Shown here one piece after another: positions 1 to 6,208 of a stretch of DNA of 9,932 bases. The notes under the pieces were generated by a model, which saw only the letters and a list, made by a program, of their open reading frames with translations, did not search any database and was not told the DNA's origin. This DNA comes from Methanosarcinales archaeon (GTDB taxonomy: Archaea > Halobacteriota > Methanosarcinia > Methanosarcinales > Methanogasteraceae): positions 1 through 9,932 of the forward strand of contig QMVM01000057.1 of NCBI GenBank assembly GCA_003661105.1, given 5' to 3'. The position numbers and the translations under genes are program-made. How positions within the stretch are numbered: position 1 is the first letter of the stretch; each line of letters begins with the position of its first letter.

Positions 1-561
1 CAGGTACAGCTCACATACTTTATATGCCCTGATAATTGGGGCGCTTTCCAGAGTGTATTTGGATCCTGCGTGTTCTACGGTTACTGGATAACTTCCGGAT
101 GCTGAAGCGAGATTGGTAATATCCAGGACCAAACTGTTTTTTGTTGGAGTGTATAGCGCCTCATACCCTTCACCCGGATTTGGGTCTTGACCACCATCGG
201 AACCGTATTCCACTTCACGCCAATTCGGACCGCAAGAAGGGCTGTTTGTGGAGATGATCCTATCACTTCCGGTAACTTTTGAACCGTTTACATAGACCGC
301 TGTGTCGTGCCCCATTTCATAATTGGCACTGCACGTAGAATATACCCAATTCCAGTTTAAGTCCATTGTAATCAGGTCGTACTCCCCGCTGTTCAAATCT
401 ATGTTATTCCAGGTATATTTACTTCCAGCGCTCAACTGTTGTGAGGATAACTCTTCGGTTGATCTTAACGAAAGATTATCTTCCTTCTGCGCATGTATGT
501 TCGCAGACAGCCCTGTAAATGCGACCATAAGCAATATTGCAATCATTTTCATCTTGTGCAT
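1..561 (-). CDS. Secreted protein of unknown function, N-terminal 187 residues (runs off left edge)
   Basis: I do not recognise this family. The frame is open from an ATG at 561 to the edge of the window, giving 187 residues with no stop. Residues 1-24 form a signal peptide: basic start (MHKMKM), hydrophobic core, likely cleavage after Ala24 (NIHA/QKED). The mature part is rich in Asn, Ser, Tyr and Trp, has three cysteines (77, 110, 183) and an Asp/Gly/Pro-rich loop near residues 119-131, which fits an exported beta-rich domain. A GAGG ribosome binding site lies about 10 nt upstream of the start. It is the last gene of the minus-strand block, 26 nt downstream of a decayed winged-helix gene. 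Its signal-peptide DNA and ribosome binding site resemble those of the 45-residue ORF at 3332-3469, so its 5' end belongs to a duplicated segment. Export is well supported; function is unknown. Confidence 0.75.
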   Translation of the reverse strand, partial: MHKMKMIAILLMVAFTGLSANIHAQKEDNLSLRSTEELSSQQLSAGSKYTWNNIDLNSGEYDLITMDLNWNWVYSTCSANYEMGHDTAVYVNGSKVTGSDRIISTNSPSCGPNWREVEYGSDGGQDPNPGEGYEALYTPTKNSLVLDITNLASASGSYPVTVEHAGSKYTLESAPIIRAYKVCELYL

Positions 562-712
562 TTTCGAGTCGCCTCTGTATTCCGTTTTCATCCCGGTCCC
601 AGGAGCCCGCCGATCGCCTCGAGCACCACAGCCGGAGGCGTCCGGTCTCGGCTGCGATCTTGACCGACGAGCATCTGTCCGGCGCCTCGCCTCGTTCTTT
701 CGGGCAGTTCAA
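502..712 (-). repeat. Duplicated segment, copy 1 (winged-helix tail, spacer, RBS, signal peptide)
   Basis: This is the first copy of a diverged duplication; the second is at about 3401-3618. In transcription order it holds the decayed winged-helix tail, a 26-nt spacer after the stop codon, a purine-rich ribosome binding site (AATACAGAGGCGA here, AATACAAAGGTGA in the other copy), the start codon, and a signal peptide with matching codons such as ATTGCA and the run ending in GGGCTG. Both copies have the same stop-to-start distance apart from compensating single-base indels. Limits were set by eye and could move by 10-20 bp. Confidence 0.65.
588..712 (-). pseudogene. Frameshifted 3' remnant of a winged-helix gene (paralog of the gene at 3496-4029)
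   Basis: Read on the minus strand this stretch matches the last 35-40 codons of the winged-helix gene at 3496-4029. The first part reads KERGEAPDRCSSVKIAAETG, against KRRGEEPDRCSPVRIAGETG in the intact copy. One base is then missing in the next (Thr) codon, and the frame shifts to PPAVVLEAIGGLLGPG-stop, against PLAVVLEVIGGLLGSE-stop. The body of the gene is absent; homology stops about 10 bp from the LamG stop codon. The shifted frame is open from an ATG at 725 that overlaps the LamG stop (ATGA), so a 45-residue peptide could still be made (588-725), with only its last 17 or so residues in the ancestral frame. I read it as a pseudogene left by recombination. Confidence 0.75.
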
Positions 713-721
713 GCAGATTTG

Positions 722-2275
722 TCATCTTGATCTATCCCCCCTCCGGATCAACAATGCTACAAGCAACACTCCCACCGCCGCCAACACCGCCTCAAATCCG
801 GGAACTCCTTTTTTATTTTTTGGCGTCGGCGTAGTGGTGAATGTGGGTGTTGGACTCGCCCGCACCGTAATCGGCAGGGTGAGCGTGCGGTCCTCTCTCG
901 CACCCGGATCAGCTCCGAAATAGTAGATGATCCTGCCCTGCACCTGAAAATCATCCCCGATCTGGTTGGGCATGATCCTTACCTCAATATCCCTGCCCGC
1001 ACCTGATTCGATATCGTAAGTGGTCGTGTACTGCCCGGCTCCGGACTTTGCAAATTCAGACGACGTCACGCTCCAGCCGGACGGCGGGATGATGATGACC
1101 TGAACACGCATCAGGGGATTTCCGATGATATTTACCGCGGAGAGTTTCAGGAGCACGTCCTCGCCGAGCACGACATCGGTCTTCTCGCCGTGGAGATGCA
1201 CGCTTGCGGTCGAGATATCGGTGGATGACTTTGGTGCAGTCTTTGGTGTGGCTGGCTGATCCGTTGGGATCACTGCAATGGTGGCAGTCTTTGATTCGGC
1301 GGTGTGGTAATTTCCTTCTTCATCTGAGTATGTTGCCGTGGCTGGGTCCAGATTGAAAGTTCCGGCATCGTTTAGTTGTAGGGTGTACTGGAACTCTCGC
1401 GAGTCCTTTGGTCTCAGGGAGGTGTACGTCTTCGAGGTTTCACCGTCGATAAAAATCGGATCTGCGGGGATTGTGTCTGCTACTTCGATGTCTATTATCT
1501 CGGTTGTGCCGGTGTTTGTTACGGTTAGGGTTACCGTTGTGGTTTGTCCTTGTTTGATGGAATGTGGGGATACGGTTTTTATGAGGGATAATGCAGTTGG
1601 ACCTTGTTCGAAGTTTTCTTTTACTTCTTCTGCATTTAATGCACGGTTATAGATGCTGACTTCGTCGATGAGGCCATCATACCACCCCGCAGTCCCACTA
1701 TTTATATTTCCAAGCCTGAAGGTAGTCCACGCTAATGCAGAATTTGTGCTTCCTGTAGCAGAAGTTTGAAGAACCCCGTTTTTGTAATAATCAATGTGCC
1801 TATTTCCATCATACCAAAAGATAAACACAAGATGTGCCCATTCATCTGCCACAAGATTTAAAGTCACTTGTGGGTCAGCATTCCACCATTCAATATAACC
1901 TGCAAGATAATTACGAATAACATATTGCTGGCCGTTTGCACTATCAAACAATCCAATAGGGGGGGAAGTATCTGGTTTAGTCCACATCGCTATAGTAAGT
2001 GGATACGTCTGTGAAGGTATACTTGATAGGTCAACATAATTATCCACGCCGTCGAAACTCAACGCCCCCCCATACTTCCCCTCAACCCACGTCGCGCCAT
2101 GAATCACCCCATCATTCCCATTCCCTGAGCTATCCGCAACAATACCCCCGGACCCCTCATCGAAATGCCACTGTGCAACCAGCCCATCATCAGCCCCGTC
2201 TGCCTGCACGCCCGCAACCAGCCCTGTAAGTGCGATTATAAGCAGCACCCAGACAGCGATCCCGATTCTATGCAT
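722..2275 (-). CDS. LamG-domain surface protein with a PGF-type archaeosortase sorting signal
   Basis: A 517-residue exported protein with several domains. Residues 1-25 are a signal peptide. Residues 31-225 are a LamG/concanavalin-A-like domain, beginning GLVAQWHFDEGSGG and ending DGLIDEVSIYNRALNAEEV, the usual C-terminal signature of that fold. Residues 228-336 look like a DUF11/CARDB-type Ig-like repeat (TLTVTNTGTTEI). Residues 352-472 are another beta-sandwich, resembling the domain of the proteins at 5467-6171 and 6209-6940. A Thr/Pro linker (473-490) precedes VPGFEAVL, a hydrophobic helix and a basic RRGDRSR tail, matching PGF-CTERM signals processed by archaeosortase A in other archaea. 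The start at 2275 has GGAGGTGAT five bases upstream and overlaps the ATPase stop by 8 nt. Two sampled 60-base lines in the LamG region (1741-1860) are 35-38% G+C, against 53% in two lines further along. Likely role: carbohydrate binding or adhesion at the cell surface; the ligand is unknown. Confidence 0.9.
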   Translation of the reverse strand: MHRIGIAVWVLLIIALTGLVAGVQADGADDGLVAQWHFDEGSGGIVADSSGNGNDGVIHGATWVEGKYGGALSFDGVDNYVDLSSIPSQTYPLTIAMWTKPDTSPPIGLFDSANGQQYVIRNYLAGYIEWWNADPQVTLNLVADEWAHLVFIFWYDGNRHIDYYKNGVLQTSATGSTNSALAWTTFRLGNINSGTAGWYDGLIDEVSIYNRALNAEEVKENFEQGPTALSLIKTVSPHSIKQGQTTTVTLTVTNTGTTEIIDIEVADTIPADPIFIDGETSKTYTSLRPKDSREFQYTLQLNDAGTFNLDPATATYSDEEGNYHTAESKTATIAVIPTDQPATPKTAPKSSTDISTASVHLHGEKTDVVLGEDVLLKLSAVNIIGNPLMRVQVIIIPPSGWSVTSSEFAKSGAGQYTTTYDIESGAGRDIEVRIMPNQIGDDFQVQGRIIYYFGADPGAREDRTLTLPITVRASPTPTFTTTPTPKNKKGVPGFEAVLAAVGVLLVALLIRRGDRSR

Positions 2276-3335
2276 CCTTCATCACCTCCCGCACTGCAAG
2301 CAGGTCTAGCCTCGACTGGGCTCTCATCATATTTTCCAGTGGATCGACGAAAATGATGTTATTCCTCACAAGATAGCTTATCTCTGGTGTAATGTATTCA
2401 TACGCATGGCCCACGTTTTCTTTTAACTTCGATAACTCTCTTACTACGTCATCATAGACAACTTCGTGGAGTCCCCCTCGAAACTCGATCTCCTCGCCAT
2501 AAGCCCTGAGAGAATTTAATAACTCGCTTATCTGGCTTATTCTGATTTTTAGCATCTTCGCAACCATCTTCTCTACATCTTCCACCTTTGTTAGTTCTAT
2601 GAGGTAAACTGGCTTACCACCACAGTAATGCCATGCAAGTTCCTTCTCCTCCTCACTAAATCCATAGTTCTCCAAAAAACTCATTGTCGTATCGTGATCA
2701 AAATCATCCACCAGCAGATATCTGCTTCGTCCCTGCAGCATCGCCTCTTTGTAAACTTGTTCGAGGAAGAGTGAATCAGAAGTGATCACGAAGACATGCG
2801 CCAGATGCAACTCCTTTGTCAATCGTACAAAGAAGTTAAAGAGTTTGTAAATCAGCAAACCATCCACTTTAAGGTCACCGATCACCTGTAACTCGTCAAT
2901 CACAAGCACGGGGTTCTGATCGTTTTTGTAAAAAGCTCGAAGGACTGTTTCTATGTAAACAAAAGCATCCTCTACCTCATTCTCCTTGAATAACTTTAGA
3001 AACAGGTCTTTCGGTATTGGAATTCCGGAGTATCTCTCTGGTAGAACATTTACCACAGGTTTCAGAAACTCCTTTATCCGCTCATATCTTGCCTCGTTTT
3101 CTACGTCGAAGAGAACTCTTACGAATTCATCGTAGTTGCTGATGAACCTGCCTCTCAGATTTATGTAAAACACTTTCTGGTTATCGGAGAGGTTTTTTAT
3201 CAAATTGTTGATCAGTTCCGTCTTGCCGCTGTTGATCGGACCGTAGGCAAACGTGATCAGAGATGGCTCTGCATCCAGAATATCCATGATCTCTTTCGTT
3301 TCCGTATCCCTATTGTGAAATTCAATTCTTTTCAT
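2268..3335 (-). CDS. Archaeal-type AAA+ P-loop ATPase
   Basis: A 355-residue cytoplasmic ATPase of the archaeal ATPase (Arch_ATPase/COG1672-like) group. It has Walker A GPINSGKT at 32-39, Walker B VLVIDE at 143-148, a sensor-1-like VITSD at 183-187, and CGGKPVYLIEL at 238-248, the GG-P-YL motif usual after the AAA+ core in this family. The C-terminal 100 residues are helical and charged, possibly a winged-helix or lid region. I start it at the ATG at 3335 (MKRIEFHNRD), where family members typically begin, rather than at upstream in-frame ATGs. That ATG overlaps the stop of the 45-residue ORF (ATGA), and the gene's 3' end contains the LamG ribosome binding site. Two sampled 60-base lines are 37-40% G+C, lower than neighbours, which fits transfer. 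Members of this group are often multicopy and poorly characterised; some associate with mobile or defence-like loci. The substrate is unknown. Confidence 0.88.
   Translation of the reverse strand: MKRIEFHNRDTETKEIMDILDAEPSLITFAYGPINSGKTELINNLIKNLSDNQKVFYINLRGRFISNYDEFVRVLFDVENEARYERIKEFLKPVVNVLPERYSGIPIPKDLFLKLFKENEVEDAFVYIETVLRAFYKNDQNPVLVIDELQVIGDLKVDGLLIYKLFNFFVRLTKELHLAHVFVITSDSLFLEQVYKEAMLQGRSRYLLVDDFDHDTTMSFLENYGFSEEEKELAWHYCGGKPVYLIELTKVEDVEKMVAKMLKIRISQISELLNSLRAYGEEIEFRGGLHEVVYDDVVRELSKLKENVGHAYEYITPEISYLVRNNIIFVDPLENMMRAQSRLDLLAVREVMKDA
2281..2289 (-). promoter_or_regulatory. Strong Shine-Dalgarno site for the LamG gene
   Basis: GGAGGTGAT on the minus strand lies inside the last codons of the ATPase gene, five bases before the ATG at 2275. 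It matches the archaeal anti-Shine-Dalgarno sequence almost perfectly, fixes the LamG start, and suggests translational coupling to the ATPase. Confidence 0.8.
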
Positions 3336-3469
3336 GGTCGTTTCCCCCATAAATCTGATGCAACCAACCCACAATCTCCCTGCGCCTGCACACCCGCGCC
3401 CGCAGGCAGCCCCAGCCCGGCAAGTGCGATCACAAGCAAGATCCCTGCAATCGCTTCCATTTTATCCAT
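3332..3469 (-). CDS. 45-residue signal-peptide ORF, probable truncated secreted-protein gene
   Basis: This short frame starts at an ATG at 3469 with AAAGGTGAT seven to eight bases upstream, so translation is plausible. It encodes a clear signal peptide (MDKMEAIAGILLVIALAG, then a Gly/Ala/Pro stretch and VQAQ), followed by GDCGLVASDLWGKRP and a stop. VQAQGDCGLVA resembles VQADGADDGLVA at the start of the mature LamG protein, and similarity ends just where the LamG domain would continue. I therefore read it as the stump of a secreted-protein gene whose body was replaced by the ATPase gene. Its TGA overlaps the ATPase ATG (ATGA), so it may now act as a coupling leader. Export of such a short peptide, or a role as a small secreted peptide, cannot be excluded. 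Confidence 0.55.
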   Translation of the reverse strand: MDKMEAIAGILLVIALAGLGLPAGAGVQAQGDCGLVASDLWGKRP

Positions 3470-3618
3470 TTCTAATCACCTTTGTATTTAGTTTGTCATT
3501 CCGACCCAAGCAGCCCACCAATCACCTCAAGCACCACCGCAAGCGGAGTTCCCGTCTCGCCTGCGATCCTGACCGGCGAACACCTGTCCGGTTCTTCGCC
3601 TCGCCTCTTGAGACTTTC
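3401..3618 (-). repeat. Duplicated segment, copy 2 (winged-helix tail, spacer, RBS, signal peptide)
   Basis: This is the partner of the segment at 502-712. Here the winged-helix tail is in frame and intact while the secreted protein is cut short; in copy 1 the reverse holds. The two copies bracket the ATPase and LamG genes. Limits were judged by eye from protein and DNA similarity. Confidence 0.6.
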
Positions 3619-4029
3619 AATCACAGCCTCTTCCGGCGTTATAAAGTAATAACTGGGACCTATTTTAATCTTTCCAAGCGATCCTTTCGATACAAGCGAG
3701 TTAAGCACACTCGATGCATGTGTCCGGTGTCGCAAACTCGAATACCTATCCCCCATCCCCTCAGACACCTCGCTCGCGTTAAGCGGCTGCTTCTTCGCAA
3801 GCACGAAATCAAGCACGCCTTGCTCCATCGGAGTGAGTACAATCTCCTGATCGATCGCTTTTACCTCGTTCGCAAGCTCCTGAAGTTTGGCGACAAAGAT
3901 ATTTCGCTTACGATCCTCGGCAAGTATCGCAACAAGTGTCTCTGCGATCACATCCCCATACTCATCTGCCGAAAGAAGCCCGGCAAGTTTCTCGATACCC
4001 TCTCCCCTATCCATCGGTATCGCCTTCAT
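3496..4029 (-). CDS. Winged-helix (MarR/BlaI-like) putative DNA-binding protein
   Basis: A 177-residue soluble protein that I cannot assign to a named family. Residues 7-60 are helical and charged (two or three helices, possible dimerisation). Residues 64-130 look like a winged helix: LTPMEQGVLDFVLAKKQPL, a helix-turn-helix through ASEVSEGMG...HASSVLNSLVSKGSL, then a short wing GKIKIGPSYYFITP. The C-terminal tail, residues 141-177, is the part retained in the remnant at 588-712; its RIAGETGTPLAVVLEVI stretch itself has helix-turn-helix spacing. The ATG at 4029 overlaps the HEPN gene by 23 nt; an alternative start at 4014 (MDRGEG) also lies within it. Neither has a strong ribosome binding site, so coupling is likely. 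Sitting right after the HEPN/MNT pair, it could autoregulate the operon. It could also be a nucleic-acid-binding protein of another kind. Confidence 0.6.
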   Translation of the reverse strand: MKAIPMDRGEGIEKLAGLLSADEYGDVIAETLVAILAEDRKRNIFVAKLQELANEVKAIDQEIVLTPMEQGVLDFVLAKKQPLNASEVSEGMGDRYSSLRHRTHASSVLNSLVSKGSLGKIKIGPSYYFITPEEAVIESLKRRGEEPDRCSPVRIAGETGTPLAVVLEVIGGLLGSE

Positions 4030-4414
4030 CGATCGGTCCTACCAGCTCCTCTACTCGCTTCAAAAACTTTTCGGCATCGCCTATTATAGTTTCCGCCTCT
4101 TCTTCTCCAATTTCTGCAAATATGTCATAATCTCCCTTTTTTCGCTCTTCCTTTGCAAATTTCAAGGCGCTGGCATAGTAATGCCCCATATCCTTTTCCT
4201 GTAGCATGTACAGACCAAGCACCCTCAAAACGCCGGAAGATCCTCTTGCTTTTACATCTCTAAGCGTGAGGATCGCCATAGCCGCATGATACATCGAATA
4301 ATATGCCCTGCTCACGCTGTCTTTATAAAATCCACCATCAAAGAGATATTTAGCAGCATCCAATCGTTCCTGCGTGATTTTAAGCTGTTGCTCCATAATC
4401 CTGGATACTTCCAT
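4007..4414 (-). CDS. HEPN-domain protein (putative toxin of a HEPN/MNT pair)
   Basis: A 135-residue all-helical protein with the hallmark RAYYSMYHAA at residues 36-45, which gives the R-x6-H arrangement (Arg36, His43) of the HEPN superfamily, where R-x4-6-H is the RNase active site. Size and helix pattern fit the family (about 110-140 residues). HEPN proteins paired with minimal nucleotidyltransferases are established toxin-antitoxin modules; the HEPN partner cuts RNA and the MNT partner inactivates it by adenylylation in studied cases. I chose the ATG at 4414 because GAGGTG lies seven bases upstream; the in-frame ATGs at 4429 and 4396 are less well placed. The start overlaps the MNT gene by 35 nt and the end overlaps the winged-helix gene by 23 nt. 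RNase activity in this protein is inferred. Confidence 0.85.
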   Translation of the reverse strand: MEVSRIMEQQLKITQERLDAAKYLFDGGFYKDSVSRAYYSMYHAAMAILTLRDVKARGSSGVLRVLGLYMLQEKDMGHYYASALKFAKEERKKGDYDIFAEIGEEEAETIIGDAEKFLKRVEELVGPIDEGDTDG

Positions 4415-4730
4415 GTAATGGCACCTCATTATTCAATATTTCTTCGACAAAAGGCGTCCCGACTTGCAAACCTCTCAGAATCTCGTCATGGGAATAAATT
4501 TTTGGAGATATGTCATCAAAACGGCAGATCGATATCTCGAATGCGATCCCGCATATCTCTTTCATCATTCCAATGTCCTTCTGTCTCGTAACCACCAGAA
4601 CGTCGATGTCGCTATTCATCCCGGAATCACCTCTCGCAACCGATCCAAATATGCTCACTTTCTCTATTTCACCTTCGAATCTGCTTAATATGCGATATGC
4701 AAAATCCTTTGCTATTTTTTCCCGACTCAT
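4380..4730 (-). CDS. MNT-type minimal nucleotidyltransferase (putative antitoxin)
   Basis: A 116-residue member of the DNA polymerase beta-like nucleotidyltransferase superfamily. Residues 27-46 carry the catalytic signature: GSVARGD and SDIDVLV, forming GS-x10-DxD (Gly29, Ser30, Asp41, Asp43). The third acidic residue is likely Glu65 or Asp72. There is no extra domain, as in minimal MNT proteins. The start at 4730 is preceded by GGTGAT, and a TATA-like element lies about 35 bp upstream, so this is probably the first gene of the minus-strand operon. In HEPN/MNT modules the MNT enzyme adenylylates the HEPN partner and blocks it; the overlap with the HEPN gene supports that role here. Adenylylation in this pair is inferred from the family. 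Confidence 0.87.
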   Translation of the reverse strand: MSREKIAKDFAYRILSRFEGEIEKVSIFGSVARGDSGMNSDIDVLVVTRQKDIGMMKEICGIAFEISICRFDDISPKIYSHDEILRGLQVGTPFVEEILNNEVPLHGSIQDYGATA

Positions 4731-4732
4731 TG

Positions 4733-4770
4733 GATATCACCTGTTTATTGTTATTACAGTCTTTTTTATG
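4733..4770 (-). promoter_or_regulatory. Putative promoter and RBS of the MNT-HEPN operon
   Basis: The 52-bp gap between the metalloprotease stop and the MNT start contains CATAAAAAAG (minus strand, 4761-4770), a plausible TATA element. Transcription would start near 4740 and give a leader of about 10 nt that includes AGGTGATAT before the ATG at 4730. No terminator-like T-run is seen on the minus strand in this gap, so read-through from the upstream gene is possible. Confidence 0.4.
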
Positions 4771-4782
4771 CGTTCATTCACC

Positions 4783-5457
4783 CTACCAGTCAATCCTCAC
4801 TTCTACCGGATCTCCCTGCTCATCAAAGAACGCAACCTCATGCGTCCGGGTGATACTGCTCCACCGCACCTGGTTCTCGGAGACCCGCTCAGGTGTGCTT
4901 CGTGGTCTGCGTTCCTCGATTCCCACGGCATGTACGCCAAAAAGCACGGTCGCACCAGGCACGATCGCCCTGATCTGTGCAGCAACCCGGGGCATCGTCC
5001 CCTTATCCACGTCAGACAGGGCAGGCGCACCCAGTGGGTGGCTATGGACATGCACGATCAGGGTTGGCATCTCGGCTCGCTCAGCCCGGATGTGTTCGAC
5101 CATCTTTTCGGCAACATAGGAGACCATCTCCGGTGTGGCATGGGCTACGACCTCATTAGAAGAGAACTTATGGAGATGGTCAACGCTTGTGCCATATCCG
5201 GTGAGTGCGTAGACCACCTCCACATCCGGCTCTTTTGGTCTAAAGACAGACTCCACCCGGATCTCCATCTGGCTGAGGATGGGGTGGGAGAGTGTAAGCC
5301 CCCTGCTTCCGGCAGCCGTGGCAGGTGCCGGGGACGCGGGGTGCATAGCACGAGATCCCCTCATATCTGCTGTGCCTGCACGCTCCTCCTTCCTCGTCTT
5401 CGTAAGTTTGATCCGGACTGTTCCGTTTCCGCCGATGCCTACTTTGATTCTTTTCAT
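4783..5457 (-). CDS. JAMM/MPN-family metalloprotease-like protein with an extra N-terminal segment
   Basis: A 224-residue protein with a JAMM zinc-protease motif: HSHP at 138-141 followed by S148 and D151, which fits H-x-H-x7-S-x-x-D; the upstream catalytic Glu is probably Glu69 or Glu80. The core spans roughly residues 60-220. Known relatives remove ubiquitin-like modifiers (SAMPs in archaea) from proteins. The N-terminal 26 residues (MKRIKVGIGGNGTVRI...) look like a small beta element and are joined to the core by an Ala/Pro/Gly-rich linker (about 27-55), which is unusual. There is no signal peptide, so it should be cytoplasmic. The start at 5457 lies nine bases after the stop of the upstream secreted-protein gene, which suggests cotranscription. 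No E1-like or ubiquitin-like gene is present in the window. The JAMM call is firm; the substrate is unknown. Confidence 0.82.
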   Translation of the reverse strand: MKRIKVGIGGNGTVRIKLTKTRKEERAGTADMRGSRAMHPASPAPATAAGSRGLTLSHPILSQMEIRVESVFRPKEPDVEVVYALTGYGTSVDHLHKFSSNEVVAHATPEMVSYVAEKMVEHIRAERAEMPTLIVHVHSHPLGAPALSDVDKGTMPRVAAQIRAIVPGATVLFGVHAVGIEERRPRSTPERVSENQVRWSSITRTHEVAFFDEQGDPVEVRIDW

Positions 5458-5466
5458 CCAACCGCT

Positions 5467-6171
5467 TTACTCCTCTTCAATCACGACCTCAGTCTTAGGG
5501 GGTTTCCTGAGCACCATCGCAATGACTACGATCGCAATCACTGCCAGGCACCCGGCGATGATGTAGGTGTACGGGAGTTCCTTCTTCCCCCCGTCAGTTG
5601 GTTTGGGGTCCAGCGGATTTGGCGACGGTTCTTTCACAGTTATTGGGTGCGTCAGCGATATCTGCTGGAACGCGTCCTTATCAGCACCGGGCCAGTACAG
5701 TCCTGTGAAGTGCACCGTGAATGTACCGGTCCTCTCACTCTTGATGTTGATGTTAATCGTTCTGGTAGCTCCAGGCGGCACCGTAAACGTCCCGGCAACT
5801 GTTCCGGCCGCACCACCCGATCCGAAACCCGCCCCGTAGACATGAATCCCTGATGGCACGCTGACCTGCACATCAGCAGTCAGGGTTACGGTGTTTACGG
5901 TCGGATTGTACATATACAGTTCAACAAGACCATCTTGTGACTTGTTGATCACATCATTCACCGGGCGCAGCGTTACTGTGGGACCGACCCTGAACTTTGC
6001 TTCGGTCGGTATGGGCGTTGCAGTTTCCGCGACGGTCGGTTCGGCGGGAGGTGTCGCCGTCGCCGTCGCATTCGTAACATTTGTGGCTGTATCGTTCTCC
6101 TGCGCCATTGCTGGCATGACAGACAGGCACAGGAGCAGGATGCATGCGATAGCGAGTTTCTTCATAGCCAT
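5467..6171 (-). CDS. Secreted, membrane-anchored surface protein (paralog A of a tandem pair)
   Basis: A 234-residue protein. Residues 1-23 are a signal peptide ending AMA. A Thr/Ala/Pro-rich stretch (24-56) carries three N-x-T sequons (Asn26, Asn31, Asn34). A beta-sandwich domain runs from FRVGPTVTLRPVNDV (60) to LTHPITVKEPSP (184). A Gly/Lys linker leads to a transmembrane helix at about 203-222 and a short tail, RKPPKTEVVIEEE. The topology is therefore outside domain, one membrane pass and a cytoplasmic acidic tail. The domain is nearly identical over long stretches to the protein at 6209-6940 and resembles residues 390-472 of the LamG protein. AAAGGAGAG lies just upstream of the start at 6171; an in-frame ATG at 6165 is an alternative. 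The family is not named with confidence; it may act as a surface or glycoprotein component. Confidence 0.85.
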   Translation of the reverse strand: MAMKKLAIACILLLCLSVMPAMAQENDTATNVTNATATATPPAEPTVAETATPIPTEAKFRVGPTVTLRPVNDVINKSQDGLVELYMYNPTVNTVTLTADVQVSVPSGIHVYGAGFGSGGAAGTVAGTFTVPPGATRTININIKSERTGTFTVHFTGLYWPGADKDAFQQISLTHPITVKEPSPNPLDPKPTDGGKKELPYTYIIAGCLAVIAIVVIAMVLRKPPKTEVVIEEE

Positions 6172-6208
6172 ATTCTCTCCTTTTGCTTTCGCAGGTACTC
6201 GATTAACC

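Noticed and set aside
13..27. TATA-like TTTATATG near the left edge
   Set aside because: It lies inside the coding frame of the left partial gene and precedes no plus-strand gene that I can support.
3336..3374. Upstream in-frame starts for the ATPase
   Set aside because: Family members begin close to MKRIEFHNRD, and the ATG at 3335 has an ATGA overlap with the upstream ORF. The ATG nearest upstream (3350) cannot be fully excluded.
3334..4089. Plus-strand open frame of 251 codons
   Set aside because: It is antisense to the winged-helix gene and the signal-peptide ORF. Its composition is biased and it shows no recognisable motif.
4510..5853. Plus-strand open frame of 447 codons
   Set aside because: It lies opposite the MNT gene, the JAMM gene and part of paralog A, all of which have clear motifs and ribosome binding sites. 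Its translation is Arg/His/Pro-rich with no domain or signal.
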